Assembly: GCF_036885605.1 (NCBI RefSeq)
Contig: NZ_CP142523.1
Coordinates: forward strand, 3,162,001 to 3,226,000
Reading direction: 5' to 3'
DNA from: Janthinobacterium sp. TB1-E2
GTDB lineage: Bacteria; Pseudomonadota; Gammaproteobacteria; Burkholderiales; Burkholderiaceae_D
DNA length: 64,000 nucleotides
The position numbers were made by a program, and so were the translations under genes. The stretch's first letter is position 1; every line of letters begins with the position of its first letter. Below are positions 49,298 through 58,092 of this stretch, piece by piece. The notes below the pieces were generated by a model. The model worked only from the letters and a program-made list of their open reading frames with translations, searched no databases and was not told the origin of the DNA.

Positions 49298-49320
49298 TCA
49301 ATTATAGTGAATATAATTGA
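49298..49320. promoter_or_regulatory. Perfect AT-rich palindrome before the sensor kinase gene
   Basis: TCAATTATA (49298-49306) and TATAATTGA (49312-49320) form a perfect 9-bp inverted repeat with a 5-bp centre GTGAA, 39 bp before the kinase start. The surrounding 49296-49345 is unusually AT-rich. TATAATTGA includes a TATAAT-like box, so the palindrome may be an operator laid over the promoter. Confidence 0.6.
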
Positions 49321-49395
49321 ATTTATCGAATAAAATGATTTTTATGCGGGAAGTGTTGTATTGAGCGCTGGCTCTGGCGGCTAGCGCGTCGCCGC

Positions 49396-50910
49396 CTAGT
49401 GCGTCAGCCAGCGCTCGACCATGTCGCGCAGCTGGCTGGCCGTAAACGGCTTGGACAGGTAATCGTCCATGCCGGCCGCCACGCAGCGCTGCCGGTCGTC
49501 CTCGGTGACACCGGCCGTAAGGGCGATGACGGGCAGGCGCGGCGCGCCGCTGGCCGCTTCGCGGACGCGCAGGGCCTCGCACGCCTGGTAGCCGTCCATG
49601 ACGGGCATCATGCAATCCATCAGCACCAGGTCGTACTGCCGTTCGGCCAGCGCCTGCAGGCCCAGCGCGCCGTTCTCCGCCGTGTCGATGCTGTAGCCGC
49701 GGGATCCCAGCTGCAGGCACACGAGCTGGCGGTTCAGCGCCGTGTCCTCGACCAGCAGGATGCGCGCGCCCGGTTCCGGGGCGGATTCCGGCGCTGGTAC
49801 AGGCGCGGGCGCGGGCGCGGGTGTGGATTCGGATGGCGCTGCTGTCTCCGGCTCCGGCGATGTGGCGGCCGGCGTCCGCGGCGCCAGCGCCACGGCGGCC
49901 TCGTGCCCCTGGCGCCGCAGCAGCGACATGATCAGCGCGATGGCCCCGGCCAGCACGAGCAGGCTGACGACGGCCGCGCCGCCCATGGTGCGCAGCATGC
50001 GCCGCCAGCCCGCCAGGTAGACCTCGTCCGTCACGGTGACGTTGACGGCCAGCGGATAGTCGCGCACCAGCCGTATGCCGGCCAGGCGCTTGACCGGGCG
50101 GCCCTGCTCGGCTGCGCGCGGCGAGTCCACCTGCAGCACGCCGTCGGTCTTGCCCTGTTCCAGCAGGCGGTAGGTGCTGCCCGTCAGGTTGCGTTTGCCC
50201 ATCATGGCGGGCACGGCCGGCCAGCGGGCCAGCAGCGTGTAGTCGCTGCGGTACAGGGAAAAGGCCGTGTGTTCGCCGATGCTGGTGCTCTGGAAGAATT
50301 TGCTGAAGAAATCGCACGACAGGCCGACCAGCACCACGCCCAGGAAACGGCCGTCCGGCCCGCTGATGCGCCGGCTGATATAGAAGGTCCAGGCGCCATT
50401 GCCCTTGTTTTGCACGGGCGCGCTCACATGCATGCCGCCGTGCGGGTGGCGCCGGTGATACTCGAAGTAGTCGCGCTCGCCGAGGCGGATGGGTGGCGCG
50501 GGAAACGCGCGGCTGAAGGCCAGCACGCCGGCATCGCTGCCTACGATGGATACCACGTCCACTTGCGGCACGCCGCCGATCTTGTGCCGCAGCATCTGGT
50601 ACATGGCCGGGGTGCCGGCGGCGGCGGCCAGCGCCTGCGCGTCCACGGGGGCTGCGGCTTCGATCTCGCTGCTGACGCTGTCGAGCACCAGGCTGGCCGC
50701 CGTCATGCTCTGCGCCGTGTTTTCCGCCAGCAGCAGCGACAGGTTGGACAGGTCCTGTTTCCAGTCGTCGACGGCTTCGCGGTGCAGCACCACGCCGGAG
50801 ACGACGATGCGCAGCGCCAGCAGGCCCACCAGTACCAGGCCCACGATGGCCGCCGTGGTGCGCGGCCGATAGTGGTGCACCAGGCGCAGGACGGCCTGGC
50901 GCGCGTTCAT
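49396..50910 (-). CDS. Membrane-anchored receiver protein (dCache-TM-REC, no kinase)
   Basis: A 504-residue protein with a Cache sensor between two membrane helices (about 20-42 and 330-352). A Pro/Ala/Glu-rich linker (about 365-400) leads directly to an intact receiver domain: ILLVEDTALNR, phosphoacceptor in VLMDCMMPVMDG, LPVIALTAGVT and the conserved Lys in YLSKPF. No histidine-kinase or ATPase domain lies between sensor and receiver. It overlaps the stand-alone Hpt gene by 4 bp (ATGA). The architecture suggests that ligand sensing changes the accessibility of the receiver to phosphotransfer from the neighbouring kinases or Hpt; this is inference. Confidence 0.9.
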   Translation of the reverse strand: MNARQAVLRLVHHYRPRTTAAIVGLVLVGLLALRIVVSGVVLHREAVDDWKQDLSNLSLLLAENTAQSMTAASLVLDSVSSEIEAAAPVDAQALAAAAGTPAMYQMLRHKIGGVPQVDVVSIVGSDAGVLAFSRAFPAPPIRLGERDYFEYHRRHPHGGMHVSAPVQNKGNGAWTFYISRRISGPDGRFLGVVLVGLSCDFFSKFFQSTSIGEHTAFSLYRSDYTLLARWPAVPAMMGKRNLTGSTYRLLEQGKTDGVLQVDSPRAAEQGRPVKRLAGIRLVRDYPLAVNVTVTDEVYLAGWRRMLRTMGGAAVVSLLVLAGAIALIMSLLRRQGHEAAVALAPRTPAATSPEPETAAPSESTPAPAPAPVPAPESAPEPGARILLVEDTALNRQLVCLQLGSRGYSIDTAENGALGLQALAERQYDLVLMDCMMPVMDGYQACEALRVREAASGAPRLPVIALTAGVTEDDRQRCVAAGMDDYLSKPFTASQLRDMVERWLTH

Positions 50911-51269
50911 GCCTGCGCGCCCGTGTATTCGCGCATGCTGCGGCGTACTTCCTGCTCCACTGCGCCGATCAGCACCGCCGTTTCGGCCAGCCATTCCGGT
51001 GCCGCCACGCCCTGGTGGCGCACCAGCTGCTCGAGTGCCGCCAGGCGCGCCACGAGGGCGCTGGCGCCCAGCAGGGCCACGGTGCCGCGCAAGGTATGGC
51101 AGCTATGCACGATGGCTTGCGCCGCACCGCCGCGCACGGCCTGCTCGACGCGCGCAAACATGGCCGGCGACGTGTCGAGGTAGGTCTGCGACAGGGCGCG
51201 GAACATCTCGAGGTCGTGGCCGGTGGCGTGGAACAGCACGGCAGGATCGATGTGGCGATAGGCTGGCAT
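50907..51269 (-). CDS. Stand-alone Hpt phosphotransfer protein
   Basis: A 120-residue four-helix histidine phosphotransfer protein. The phosphorylatable His is in HSCHTLRGTVALLGA near residue 58, with the conserved Lys replaced by Arg, as is common. ATGA overlap with the membrane receiver gene downstream implies coupled synthesis and a direct partnership. The start at 51269 follows GGAGCCGCC; the longer frame is unsupported. Confidence 0.88.
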   Translation of the reverse strand: MPAYRHIDPAVLFHATGHDLEMFRALSQTYLDTSPAMFARVEQAVRGGAAQAIVHSCHTLRGTVALLGASALVARLAALEQLVRHQGVAAPEWLAETAVLIGAVEQEVRRSMREYTGAQA

Positions 51270-51303
51270 GGCGGCTCCGTGGCGAAGGGAAAGCGGCGGC
51301 GGG

Positions 51304-51930
51304 TCAGGCGGCCAGGCTGTTGCGCCGCGCGTGGCCGGCGCAGCAGGCGCGCAGATAGCCGCGCAGCTCGTCGTAATTGACGGGTTTGGCAAAGAACACG
51401 ACGCCTGGCGGCACGCCGCCCCGTTCTTGCAGCTCTTCCTGCGTCAGGCTCGACAGCATGGCGATGTGCATGTCCGCCAGCAGCGGGTCGGCCAGGATGG
51501 TGCGGATCACTTCGTAGCCGTCGATGCCTTCCATGACGATGTCGGCCAGCAGGATGTCGGGCTGGTCGCGGGCGATTTCCATCAGCGCCTGGTATCCGTT
51601 CTCGCAAAAGCGCAAGTCCGCCTGCAAGCCCCATGAACCGATCTGTTTTTCATACAGCGCGCGCTCGATCGGATTGTCTTCGATCACCAGGATGGACGGC
51701 GGGCGGCCCGATGGGACAGGGCGGCTGGCCCGCGCCGCGCGCTGGTCCTGTCCCGGCTGGCCGGGATTGCCCTTGTAGGCTTCGACGGCCGCGAGGGGAA
51801 TGCGCCGGTGGCCGCCCTTGGTCTTCCACGCTTCGATCACGCCGGCCTCGACCAGTTGCTGCACTGAGGTGACCGAGATGCCGAGGATTTCGGCGGCCTT
51901 TTGGGTGGTGCAGACGTCTGCAGTGTGCAT
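51304..51930 (-). CDS. Response regulator with N-terminal excisionase/MerR-type HTH
   Basis: A 208-residue regulator whose order is the reverse of the usual one: a helix-turn-helix of the excisionase/MerR type (residues 7-53; TTQKAAEILGISVTSVQQLV and WKTKGGHRRIP) is followed by a receiver domain (about 78-200; VIEDNPIERALY, LLADIVMEGIDGYEV with the phosphoacceptor Asp, and FFAKPV). The WKTKGGHRRIP stretch is the wing that contacts DNA. It is 34 bp upstream of the Hpt gene, so it is a likely output of the relay. The start at 51930 was chosen over a 15-codon extension. Confidence 0.88.
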   Translation of the reverse strand: MHTADVCTTQKAAEILGISVTSVQQLVEAGVIEAWKTKGGHRRIPLAAVEAYKGNPGQPGQDQRAARASRPVPSGRPPSILVIEDNPIERALYEKQIGSWGLQADLRFCENGYQALMEIARDQPDILLADIVMEGIDGYEVIRTILADPLLADMHIAMLSSLTQEELQERGGVPPGVVFFAKPVNYDELRGYLRACCAGHARRNSLAA

Positions 51931-52003
51931 GATGGGCTTTATGGTCGCGATGAAGTTGAAGGGAATGATACGCAATCGGGCTCAAAAAATCAATTTCAAC
52001 GAA

Positions 52004-52918
52004 TTAGATGAATTCACTAAAAACCTGGCGTGCGGCTGGCCGGACTCGCGTGCGCGTACGGCAGGGGGCGGGATGGGTGTGCGGTTCCAGGATATCGCGC
52101 CATTCGCTCCACTCCGCATTGCTGTGGCGTAGCAGGGTTTCCATGTGGCCTGCGTCCAGGCCCAGTACCCGCGCCGTGGCCAGGGCTGGCTCGCGCGGCC
52201 CCGCGCCGTTGCGCAGTATCAGGTCGGCGAAGCCGCTGGCCAGCTTCAGCAGCTTCGCCAGGTCCGTCATGCGCCCGGCCCGTCCGAAGCCGGGCGGCGC
52301 GGCATGGCAGAGCACGGCGTCGCACAGGATGTCCGCCATGCCCCAGTCCCGCATGAGGATGGCCGACAGGGCCAGTTGGTGGTGGCCGAAGCGCTGCGAT
52401 TCTTCGCCCAGCAGCCGGGCCGTGACGCCATTGCCGTACTGGCCCAGCAGTTCTCCATATTCCTGCGGATGCACGGTGGCCAGGGCCAGCTGGCCGCAGT
52501 TGGCCAGCAAGCCGCAACTGTACAGCTCATCGGCCGGCGCCAGCTGCAGCGCGTCACCGGCCACACGGGCGGCGCACGCCATGGCCAGCGAGTGCGACCA
52601 GTAGCGCTGCGCGTCGAAGTGTGCGCACGTGGGCGCTGGCGGGGCCGGGGTGGCGCACGCCTGGCGCAGGGCGGGCAGGCCGATGGCCGCCAGCATCGCG
52701 GCGCTGACGGCCGCATGCCTGCGCTCGCCCGGCGGCACGCCCGCATTCGCCAGGCCGATGACCTTGCCGGTCATGGCCGGGTCGCAGCCCAGCTGTTCCG
52801 CCAGCTCGTCGAGCGGCACCTGCTGCTGCCACAAGGTGGCCAGCCAGTGGCGCCGCCAGGCGGGCGACGGCAGGATGGTACCGCCGGGCAGGCGCGCCAG
52901 GTCGATGTGCGCGCTCAT
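52004..52918 (-). CDS. HDOD-domain signalling protein
   Basis: A 304-residue cytoplasmic protein consisting largely of an HDOD domain (about 20-220), a catalytically inactive relative of HD phosphohydrolases. Family features are LPGGTILPSPAW at the start, KVIGLANAG, AAIGLPALRQA, YWSHSLAMACAARVAG and FGHHQLALSAILMRDWGM. HDOD proteins typically act in signalling, often beside chemotaxis or cyclic-di-GMP proteins. It overlaps the membrane Hpt-like gene upstream by 4 bp (ATGA). The 73-bp gap after it holds the control region of the HTH-receiver gene. Confidence 0.86.
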   Translation of the reverse strand: MSAHIDLARLPGGTILPSPAWRRHWLATLWQQQVPLDELAEQLGCDPAMTGKVIGLANAGVPPGERRHAAVSAAMLAAIGLPALRQACATPAPPAPTCAHFDAQRYWSHSLAMACAARVAGDALQLAPADELYSCGLLANCGQLALATVHPQEYGELLGQYGNGVTARLLGEESQRFGHHQLALSAILMRDWGMADILCDAVLCHAAPPGFGRAGRMTDLAKLLKLASGFADLILRNGAGPREPALATARVLGLDAGHMETLLRHSNAEWSEWRDILEPHTHPAPCRTRTRVRPAARQVFSEFI

Positions 52919-53559
52919 GGCCGGCTCCCTATGCCATTGCAGTCATCGGCCTGCGCCGTGCCCGCCGTCTGCAGGACCGTGACGGCTTGCGACAGCGCAT
53001 CGAGCGCCATCAGCAGTTCCGCATGCAGGCGGTGCAGGGCGCCGATATCGTTGGAAAAGCCCGCATGCACGGCCTGGCGCGACAGCGCCTGCAATGGGAG
53101 CAGGCCCATGGACTGGCTGCCGTCGAGAATTTCCTGTGCCAGCACTCTTGCCGGGGCGGCCCGCTCGCAGCGCAGCGCATGGGCGATGCCGGCCAGGCGG
53201 TCGCGCGTCTCGGCCACGAACAGGGCCAGGATCTCGCCCTGCAGGCGCCGGTCGTGGCCGAACATGGCGTCCAGGCGGGCCGCGTCGAACGGCGGCGTGT
53301 CCGGTGTCTTGGGCGCTGTCGACGGTGGTGCGCTGTCAGTCGCCTTGGCCGGCGGGACCGCTTTGCGCATTTGCAGCAGCGCATGCAGATCGGACGGTGC
53401 CGCGCCGGCGGCCTGCGTGCGGTCGGCCTGGTGCCAGCGGGTGCGGCGCCAGAGCAGGGCGGCCAGCAGCAACAGCAGGCCTGCCAGCGCCAGCGCCGGG
53501 CGCATCAGCGAGAGATCTTCGCAGCGAAGGAAGGGGTGAATGGCGAGAAAGGAGTTCAT
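52915..53559 (-). CDS. Membrane-anchored degenerate Hpt-like protein
   Basis: A 214-residue protein with one membrane helix (about 19-36), a Pro/Ala-rich linker (about 65-92) and a C-terminal helical bundle that aligns with Hpt domains. Where Hpt proteins have AHxLKG, this one reads AQEILDGSQSMGLLPLQAL, with Gln in place of the phosphorylated His. It should therefore bind a receiver without transferring phosphate. The start at 53559 follows AAAGGAGTTC. It lies between the chemoreceptor and HDOD genes and overlaps the latter (ATGA). Confidence 0.75.
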   Translation of the reverse strand: MNSFLAIHPFLRCEDLSLMRPALALAGLLLLLAALLWRRTRWHQADRTQAAGAAPSDLHALLQMRKAVPPAKATDSAPPSTAPKTPDTPPFDAARLDAMFGHDRRLQGEILALFVAETRDRLAGIAHALRCERAAPARVLAQEILDGSQSMGLLPLQALSRQAVHAGFSNDIGALHRLHAELLMALDALSQAVTVLQTAGTAQADDCNGIGSRP

Positions 53560-53608
53560 GGCAGTGCTCCAGTGCGTTCTATGCGAGTGATCCTGTGTGA
53601 TGGCGGAC

Positions 53609-55288
53609 CTAAAATACGTCCCAGTCGCCCGAATCGGCGGCGGACGGCGCCGCTTTTCTGGCCTGGCCTGCGGGGCGCGTGGCGACCAGCTTGAGCGTCG
53701 CCTTGTGCGGCGCGGGCCGCGGCGCGGCAGGCGCGCGCGGCGCCGCGCCGGCCTGTCCCTGCGCCAGCTTGAAGGCGCCCACCACGCCGGCCAGCCTGGC
53801 TGCCTGCTCCTGCAGCGATTGCGATGCCGCCGCCGCTTCTTCGACCAGGGCCGCGTTCTGCTGCGTGACTTCATCCATCTGCGTGATGGCGCGGTTGATT
53901 TCCTCGATGCCCGTGCTTTGCTCCACGCTGGCGGCCGAGATTTCGCTGACGATGTCGGTAACGCCGCGTACCGTGTCGACCACTTCCGTCATGGCCGCGC
54001 CGGCCTGCTGGACCAGCTTGCCGCCTTGGCCCACCTGTTCCACGGAGTCGCTGATGAGTACCTTGATTTCCTTGGCGGCCGCGGCCGAACGGTGCGCCAG
54101 GTTGCGTACTTCGGTGGCCACGACGGCAAAGCCGCGCCCCTGTTCCCCGGCGCGCGCCGCTTCCACGGCCGCATTCAGGGCCAGGATATTGGTCTGGAAG
54201 GCGATGCCGTCGATGACGCCGATGATGTCGGCGATCTTGTTCGACGCGCTGTCGATCGCTTCCATCGTGCGTATCACGTCGCCCATCACTTGTCCGCCCC
54301 GCTGCGCCTTGTCCGAGGCGCTGATGGCCATTTGCTGGGCCTGGCGGGCATTGTCCGCGTTTTGCCGCACGGTGGCCGTCAGTTCTTCCATGGCCGAGGC
54401 GGTTTCTTCCAGCGAGCCCGCTTGCTGTTCCGTGCGCGCCGACAGGTCCAGGTTACCGGACGCGATCTCGCCCGAGGCCGTGCTGATGCTGTCCGTGCCG
54501 GAACGCACTTCGGCCACGATGCGCACCAGGCTCGCGCTCATGTCCGCCATGGCCTGCATCAGCTGGCCCACCTCGTCGTTCGAGGTGGCGCGGATCTGCA
54601 CGCTGAGGTCGCCGTCCGCGATGGTGCGGGCCACGCCGATGGCGCCGGCCAGCGAGGCGGCGATGCGCCGCGCCAGCAGCAGGCCCATGCTGGCTACGAG
54701 CGCCGTCACGGCCAGGGACAGGGTGATGGCAATCCAGCGCGCGCTGGCAGCGGCTGCGGCGCCATCGGCCGCACCTTTGGCAGCCAGGTTTGCGTTGTAG
54801 CGGTGGTGGGCGGCGAGGGCGTCGACCAGTTCCTTGATGATGGGCTGGTTTTGCGCCAGCAAGTCGCGCGCCGCGTCCAGTTCACCGGCCTTCGACAGCG
54901 CCAGCACCTTGTCGCGCACTTCATCGTAGCGCAGCAGCACGGCGCGGTCGGCGGCCAGCAGCGCGCGGTCCTGTTCATCGGTGATATCTTCTTTTTCATA
55001 CTGGTCGAGCGCCTTGCCGACCGCCGCGCGCGCTTCCCTGATGCCCGCTTCCAGCTTGGCGCGTCCGGCCGCATCCTTGCTGGCCATGTGCTGCCAGACG
55101 GCCGTGCGCATCTGCGCGAACGGTACAAAAGCGTCGTTCAAGGTGAGCAGACTGGGTACCGTGTTGACAGTGGCATAGCTGGCCGCCGTGTACACGCGGT
55201 CCATCTGGTAGATGCCAAAGCCCGCGAGGGCGGCCAGCCCGAGGACGACGGAGAGGATCAAGGCGTACAGCCGTTTAGCGATGGTCAT
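53609..55288 (-). CDS. Methyl-accepting chemotaxis protein
   Basis: A 559-residue chemoreceptor. Helix 1 (about 8-27), a periplasmic four-helix-bundle sensor (about 30-185), helix 2 (about 187-207) and HAMP (about 208-262) precede the signalling domain. Its hairpin tip [23 protein letters not shown] is preserved. The protein ends in a Pro/Ala linker and DWDVF, which fits the xWxxF pattern of the C-terminal tether that recruits CheR and CheB. The ligand is unknown. It heads the minus-strand signalling cluster, 49 bp before the membrane Hpt-like gene. The last part of the cytoplasmic domain is of the short (36-heptad-like) class, judged from length. Confidence 0.93.
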   Translation of the reverse strand: MTIAKRLYALILSVVLGLAALAGFGIYQMDRVYTAASYATVNTVPSLLTLNDAFVPFAQMRTAVWQHMASKDAAGRAKLEAGIREARAAVGKALDQYEKEDITDEQDRALLAADRAVLLRYDEVRDKVLALSKAGELDAARDLLAQNQPIIKELVDALAAHHRYNANLAAKGAADGAAAAASARWIAITLSLAVTALVASMGLLLARRIAASLAGAIGVARTIADGDLSVQIRATSNDEVGQLMQAMADMSASLVRIVAEVRSGTDSISTASGEIASGNLDLSARTEQQAGSLEETASAMEELTATVRQNADNARQAQQMAISASDKAQRGGQVMGDVIRTMEAIDSASNKIADIIGVIDGIAFQTNILALNAAVEAARAGEQGRGFAVVATEVRNLAHRSAAAAKEIKVLISDSVEQVGQGGKLVQQAGAAMTEVVDTVRGVTDIVSEISAASVEQSTGIEEINRAITQMDEVTQQNAALVEEAAAASQSLQEQAARLAGVVGAFKLAQGQAGAAPRAPAAPRPAPHKATLKLVATRPAGQARKAAPSAADSGDWDVF

Positions 55289-55600
55289 TTTGGGCGCCGC
55301 TCCAATGAAGTGAAATTCAAGAAAAATGTTTGGCTTGGGAGGTTTTTTTCCATTTTACGATAAAAATTCGTTTTATTCGAGAAATTTGTTGTTGAATTAT
55401 TTTATTCAATGATTTTCATTGAAAACATATGCTTATAGCGGGCTGGACGGTAAGACCGTGTATAAAAAGCCACACGGCGTGTACCTGGCCTTCTGGCGTG
55501 TGGCACGCTTTGGCGATTAGTGAAAAAATGGAATTCCTTGATCGCCATCAAATACGGTGCGCAGGCGCGTGCCGCCGACTGACTCTTGTAAAGGAGCATC
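55289..55600. other. Divergent intergenic region with AT-rich palindromes
   Basis: This 312-bp gap lies between the divergent chemoreceptor and glucose dehydrogenase genes and contains no gene I can support. Its centre (55340-55430) is far more AT-rich than the surroundings and holds two overlapping inverted repeats, TTGAAT/ATTCAA (55392-55397, 55404-55409) and TCAATG/CATTGA (55406-55411, 55417-55422). The stretch 55368-55383 matches, in inverse orientation, 14 of 16 bases near the sensor kinase gene (49323-49338). The last part carries AAAGGAG before the dehydrogenase start. Confidence 0.5.
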
Positions 55601-58042
55601 ATGACTGCCTCTGCCCGGCCTGGACCCTTGCTTGTCATCACCGCAGTCATCTTCATCTTGCTGGGCCTGGCACTTGCCGGCGGCGGCGCCTGGCTCGTCA
55701 GCCTGGGCGGTTCCTGGTATTACGTCGTGGCCGGTATCGGCATGCTCGTCGCGGGCGCGCTCGTGTGGAAGGGGCGGCGCAGCGCCCAGCTGTTTCTCGC
55801 GCTGCTGCTGTTCGCCACCCTGATCTGGTCCGTGATCGAAGTGAAGTTCGACTGGTGGCAATTGCTGCCGCGCCTAGATATCTGGTTCGCCGCCGCCGTC
55901 TGGCTGCTGCTGCCGTTCGTCGACCGCCGCCTCGATCCGCCATTGACGGCCGGAGCGAAACCGCGCGACGCGGGCAAGAGCGCGCTGGCCGCCGCCGTGG
56001 TACTGACGGCCGCCGTGGGCGTGTTCTCGCTATTTCAGGACTACTACACCTTGCATGGCGAAGTGCCGGCCGAGAACATGGCAGCCGCGCCGCAAGGCGA
56101 TTTCGCGCCGGGCGTGGCGCCCAACGACTGGGCCGCGTATGGCCGTTCCGGCTATGGCGACCGCTATGCGCCGGCCGCGCAGATCACGCCGGCCAACGCG
56201 TCGCAGCTGAAACAGGCATGGGTGTACAACACGGGCGACTTCAAGGGTCCGAACGATCCGGGCGAGATCGCCAACGAAGTCACGCCGCTGAAAGTGAACG
56301 GCATGCTGTACCTGTGCACGCCGCATAACATCGTCATTGCGCTCGATCCGGACACGGGCAAGGAGATCTGGCGCCACGATCCGAAGATCAACCGCGACGC
56401 ATCGACCTACCAGCACATGATCTGCCGCGGCGTGGCCTACTGGGACGTCAACGCGGGCCGCGCCAAGGGCGACCCGGCACCCGAGGCGGCCGGCATGGAA
56501 TGCCCGCGCCGCATCCTCGCGCCCACCATGGATGCCACCCTGATCGCCGTCAACGCCGATACGGGGGTAGCCTGCAAAAGCTTTGGCGAAAATGGCGTGA
56601 TCGGCCTGTACCATGGCATGGGCATGAAGAAGCGGGGATTCCTGATGCCGACGTCGCCGCCGGCCGTGGCGCAAAACGTGGTGGTGATGGCCGCCAGCGT
56701 CACCGATAACTTTTCCACGGAAGAGCCGTCGGGCGTGATCCGCGGCTACGATCCCGTCACGGGCAAGCTGATGTGGAACTGGGATGCGTCGAACCCCGAC
56801 GACACGGCGCCGATTGCCGATGGAAAAACGTATACGAACAACTCGCCCAATTCCTGGGGCGTGTCCAGCATCGATGAAAAACTGGGCATGGTGTACATCC
56901 CGATGGGCAATGAAACGCCGGATACATGGGGCGGCAACCGCAATCCCCATGGCGAGAAATACAATAGCGCCATCGTCGCGCTGGACCTGGCGACAGGCAA
57001 GGTGCGCTGGGTCTACCAGACCGTGCACCACGATATCTGGGACATGGATATCGGCGGCCAGCCCACTCTGGTCGACATCGACACGCCGAAAGGCAAAGTG
57101 CCGTCCGTCGTGGCCACGACGAAACGCGGCGACATCTATGTGATCGACCGGCGCGATGGCAGCCTGGTCGTGCCGGCGCCGGAAAAACCGGTGCCGACGA
57201 ACAACCCGGCTCCCGGCGACCGCCTGTCGCCCACGCAGCCGTTTTCGGCCCTCACTTTCCTGCCCGAGAAAAACATCAGCGAAACAGATATGTGGGGCAC
57301 GACGCCATTCGACCAGCTGGCGTGCCGCATCATCTTCCGCCAGCACCGCTACGAAGGGCCGTTCACGCCGCAAACGGTGGCCGAAGGCAAGATCAAGGGC
57401 GCCATCATCTCGCCGGGCCCGCTCGGTATCTTCGAGTGGGGCGGGGCGGCTGTCGACCCGGGCCGGCAATTGCTGCTGGTGAACCCCGACTACATGGGCT
57501 TTCTGGAGCGTCTGGTGCCGCGTGCGCAAGCCAATGCGAAGGGCGGCACGGGCTCGGAAATGGGCTTGCAGCCGCAGACGGGCGTGCCGTTTGCAGTGGA
57601 AATCAAGCCTTTTCTTTCGCCGCTGGGCTTCCCATGCCAGGCGCCGCCGTGGGGGTATATCGCCGCCGTCGACTTGCGCACCATGAAAAAAGTGTGGATG
57701 CACAAGAACGGCACCACGCGCGACAGCGCCCCCGTGCCCATCGCCTTGCCGCTGGGCGTGCCCAGCCTGGGCGGCATCAGCACCACGGGCGGCGGCGTGG
57801 CCTTCCTCAGCAGCACGCTCGACTACTACATCCGCGGCTACGACGTGCGCAATGGCAAGACCGTATGGAAAGCCCGCCTGCCTGCCGGCGGCCAGGCCAC
57901 GCCGATGAGCTATGTCTCGGACAAGACGGGCAAGCAATATGTCGTCGTCATGGCCGGCGGCCATGGTTCGCTCGGCACGAAGATGGGCGATAGCCTGGTG
58001 GCGTTTGCTTTGCCGGATGAGGCGGTGGAGAAGAAAAAGTAA
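55601..58042 (+). CDS. gcd: Membrane-bound PQQ-dependent glucose dehydrogenase
   Basis: An 813-residue inner-membrane quinoprotein that oxidises aldoses (glucose to gluconolactone) in the periplasm and passes electrons to ubiquinone. Five membrane helices fill residues 1-130. The rest is the PQQ beta-propeller, with WAAYGRSGYGDRYAPAAQI at its entry, CTPHNIVIALDPDTGKEIW, VYQTVHHDIWDMDI near residue 475 and the C-terminal MAGGHGSLGTKMGD. It belongs to the glucose/quinate/shikimate dehydrogenase group; quinate as substrate is possible but the length and N-terminus fit Gcd. The start follows AAAGGAGCATC. No PQQ synthesis genes are in the window. Confidence 0.9.
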   Translation: MTASARPGPLLVITAVIFILLGLALAGGGAWLVSLGGSWYYVVAGIGMLVAGALVWKGRRSAQLFLALLLFATLIWSVIEVKFDWWQLLPRLDIWFAAAVWLLLPFVDRRLDPPLTAGAKPRDAGKSALAAAVVLTAAVGVFSLFQDYYTLHGEVPAENMAAAPQGDFAPGVAPNDWAAYGRSGYGDRYAPAAQITPANASQLKQAWVYNTGDFKGPNDPGEIANEVTPLKVNGMLYLCTPHNIVIALDPDTGKEIWRHDPKINRDASTYQHMICRGVAYWDVNAGRAKGDPAPEAAGMECPRRILAPTMDATLIAVNADTGVACKSFGENGVIGLYHGMGMKKRGFLMPTSPPAVAQNVVVMAASVTDNFSTEEPSGVIRGYDPVTGKLMWNWDASNPDDTAPIADGKTYTNNSPNSWGVSSIDEKLGMVYIPMGNETPDTWGGNRNPHGEKYNSAIVALDLATGKVRWVYQTVHHDIWDMDIGGQPTLVDIDTPKGKVPSVVATTKRGDIYVIDRRDGSLVVPAPEKPVPTNNPAPGDRLSPTQPFSALTFLPEKNISETDMWGTTPFDQLACRIIFRQHRYEGPFTPQTVAEGKIKGAIISPGPLGIFEWGGAAVDPGRQLLLVNPDYMGFLERLVPRAQANAKGGTGSEMGLQPQTGVPFAVEIKPFLSPLGFPCQAPPWGYIAAVDLRTMKKVWMHKNGTTRDSAPVPIALPLGVPSLGGISTTGGGVAFLSSTLDYYIRGYDVRNGKTVWKARLPAGGQATPMSYVSDKTGKQYVVVMAGGHGSLGTKMGDSLVAFALPDEAVEKKK

Positions 58043-58092
58043 AGGGCTTAATGCGCATGCTGCGGGATGCTTGGAGCCCACAGCAAAGAGCC

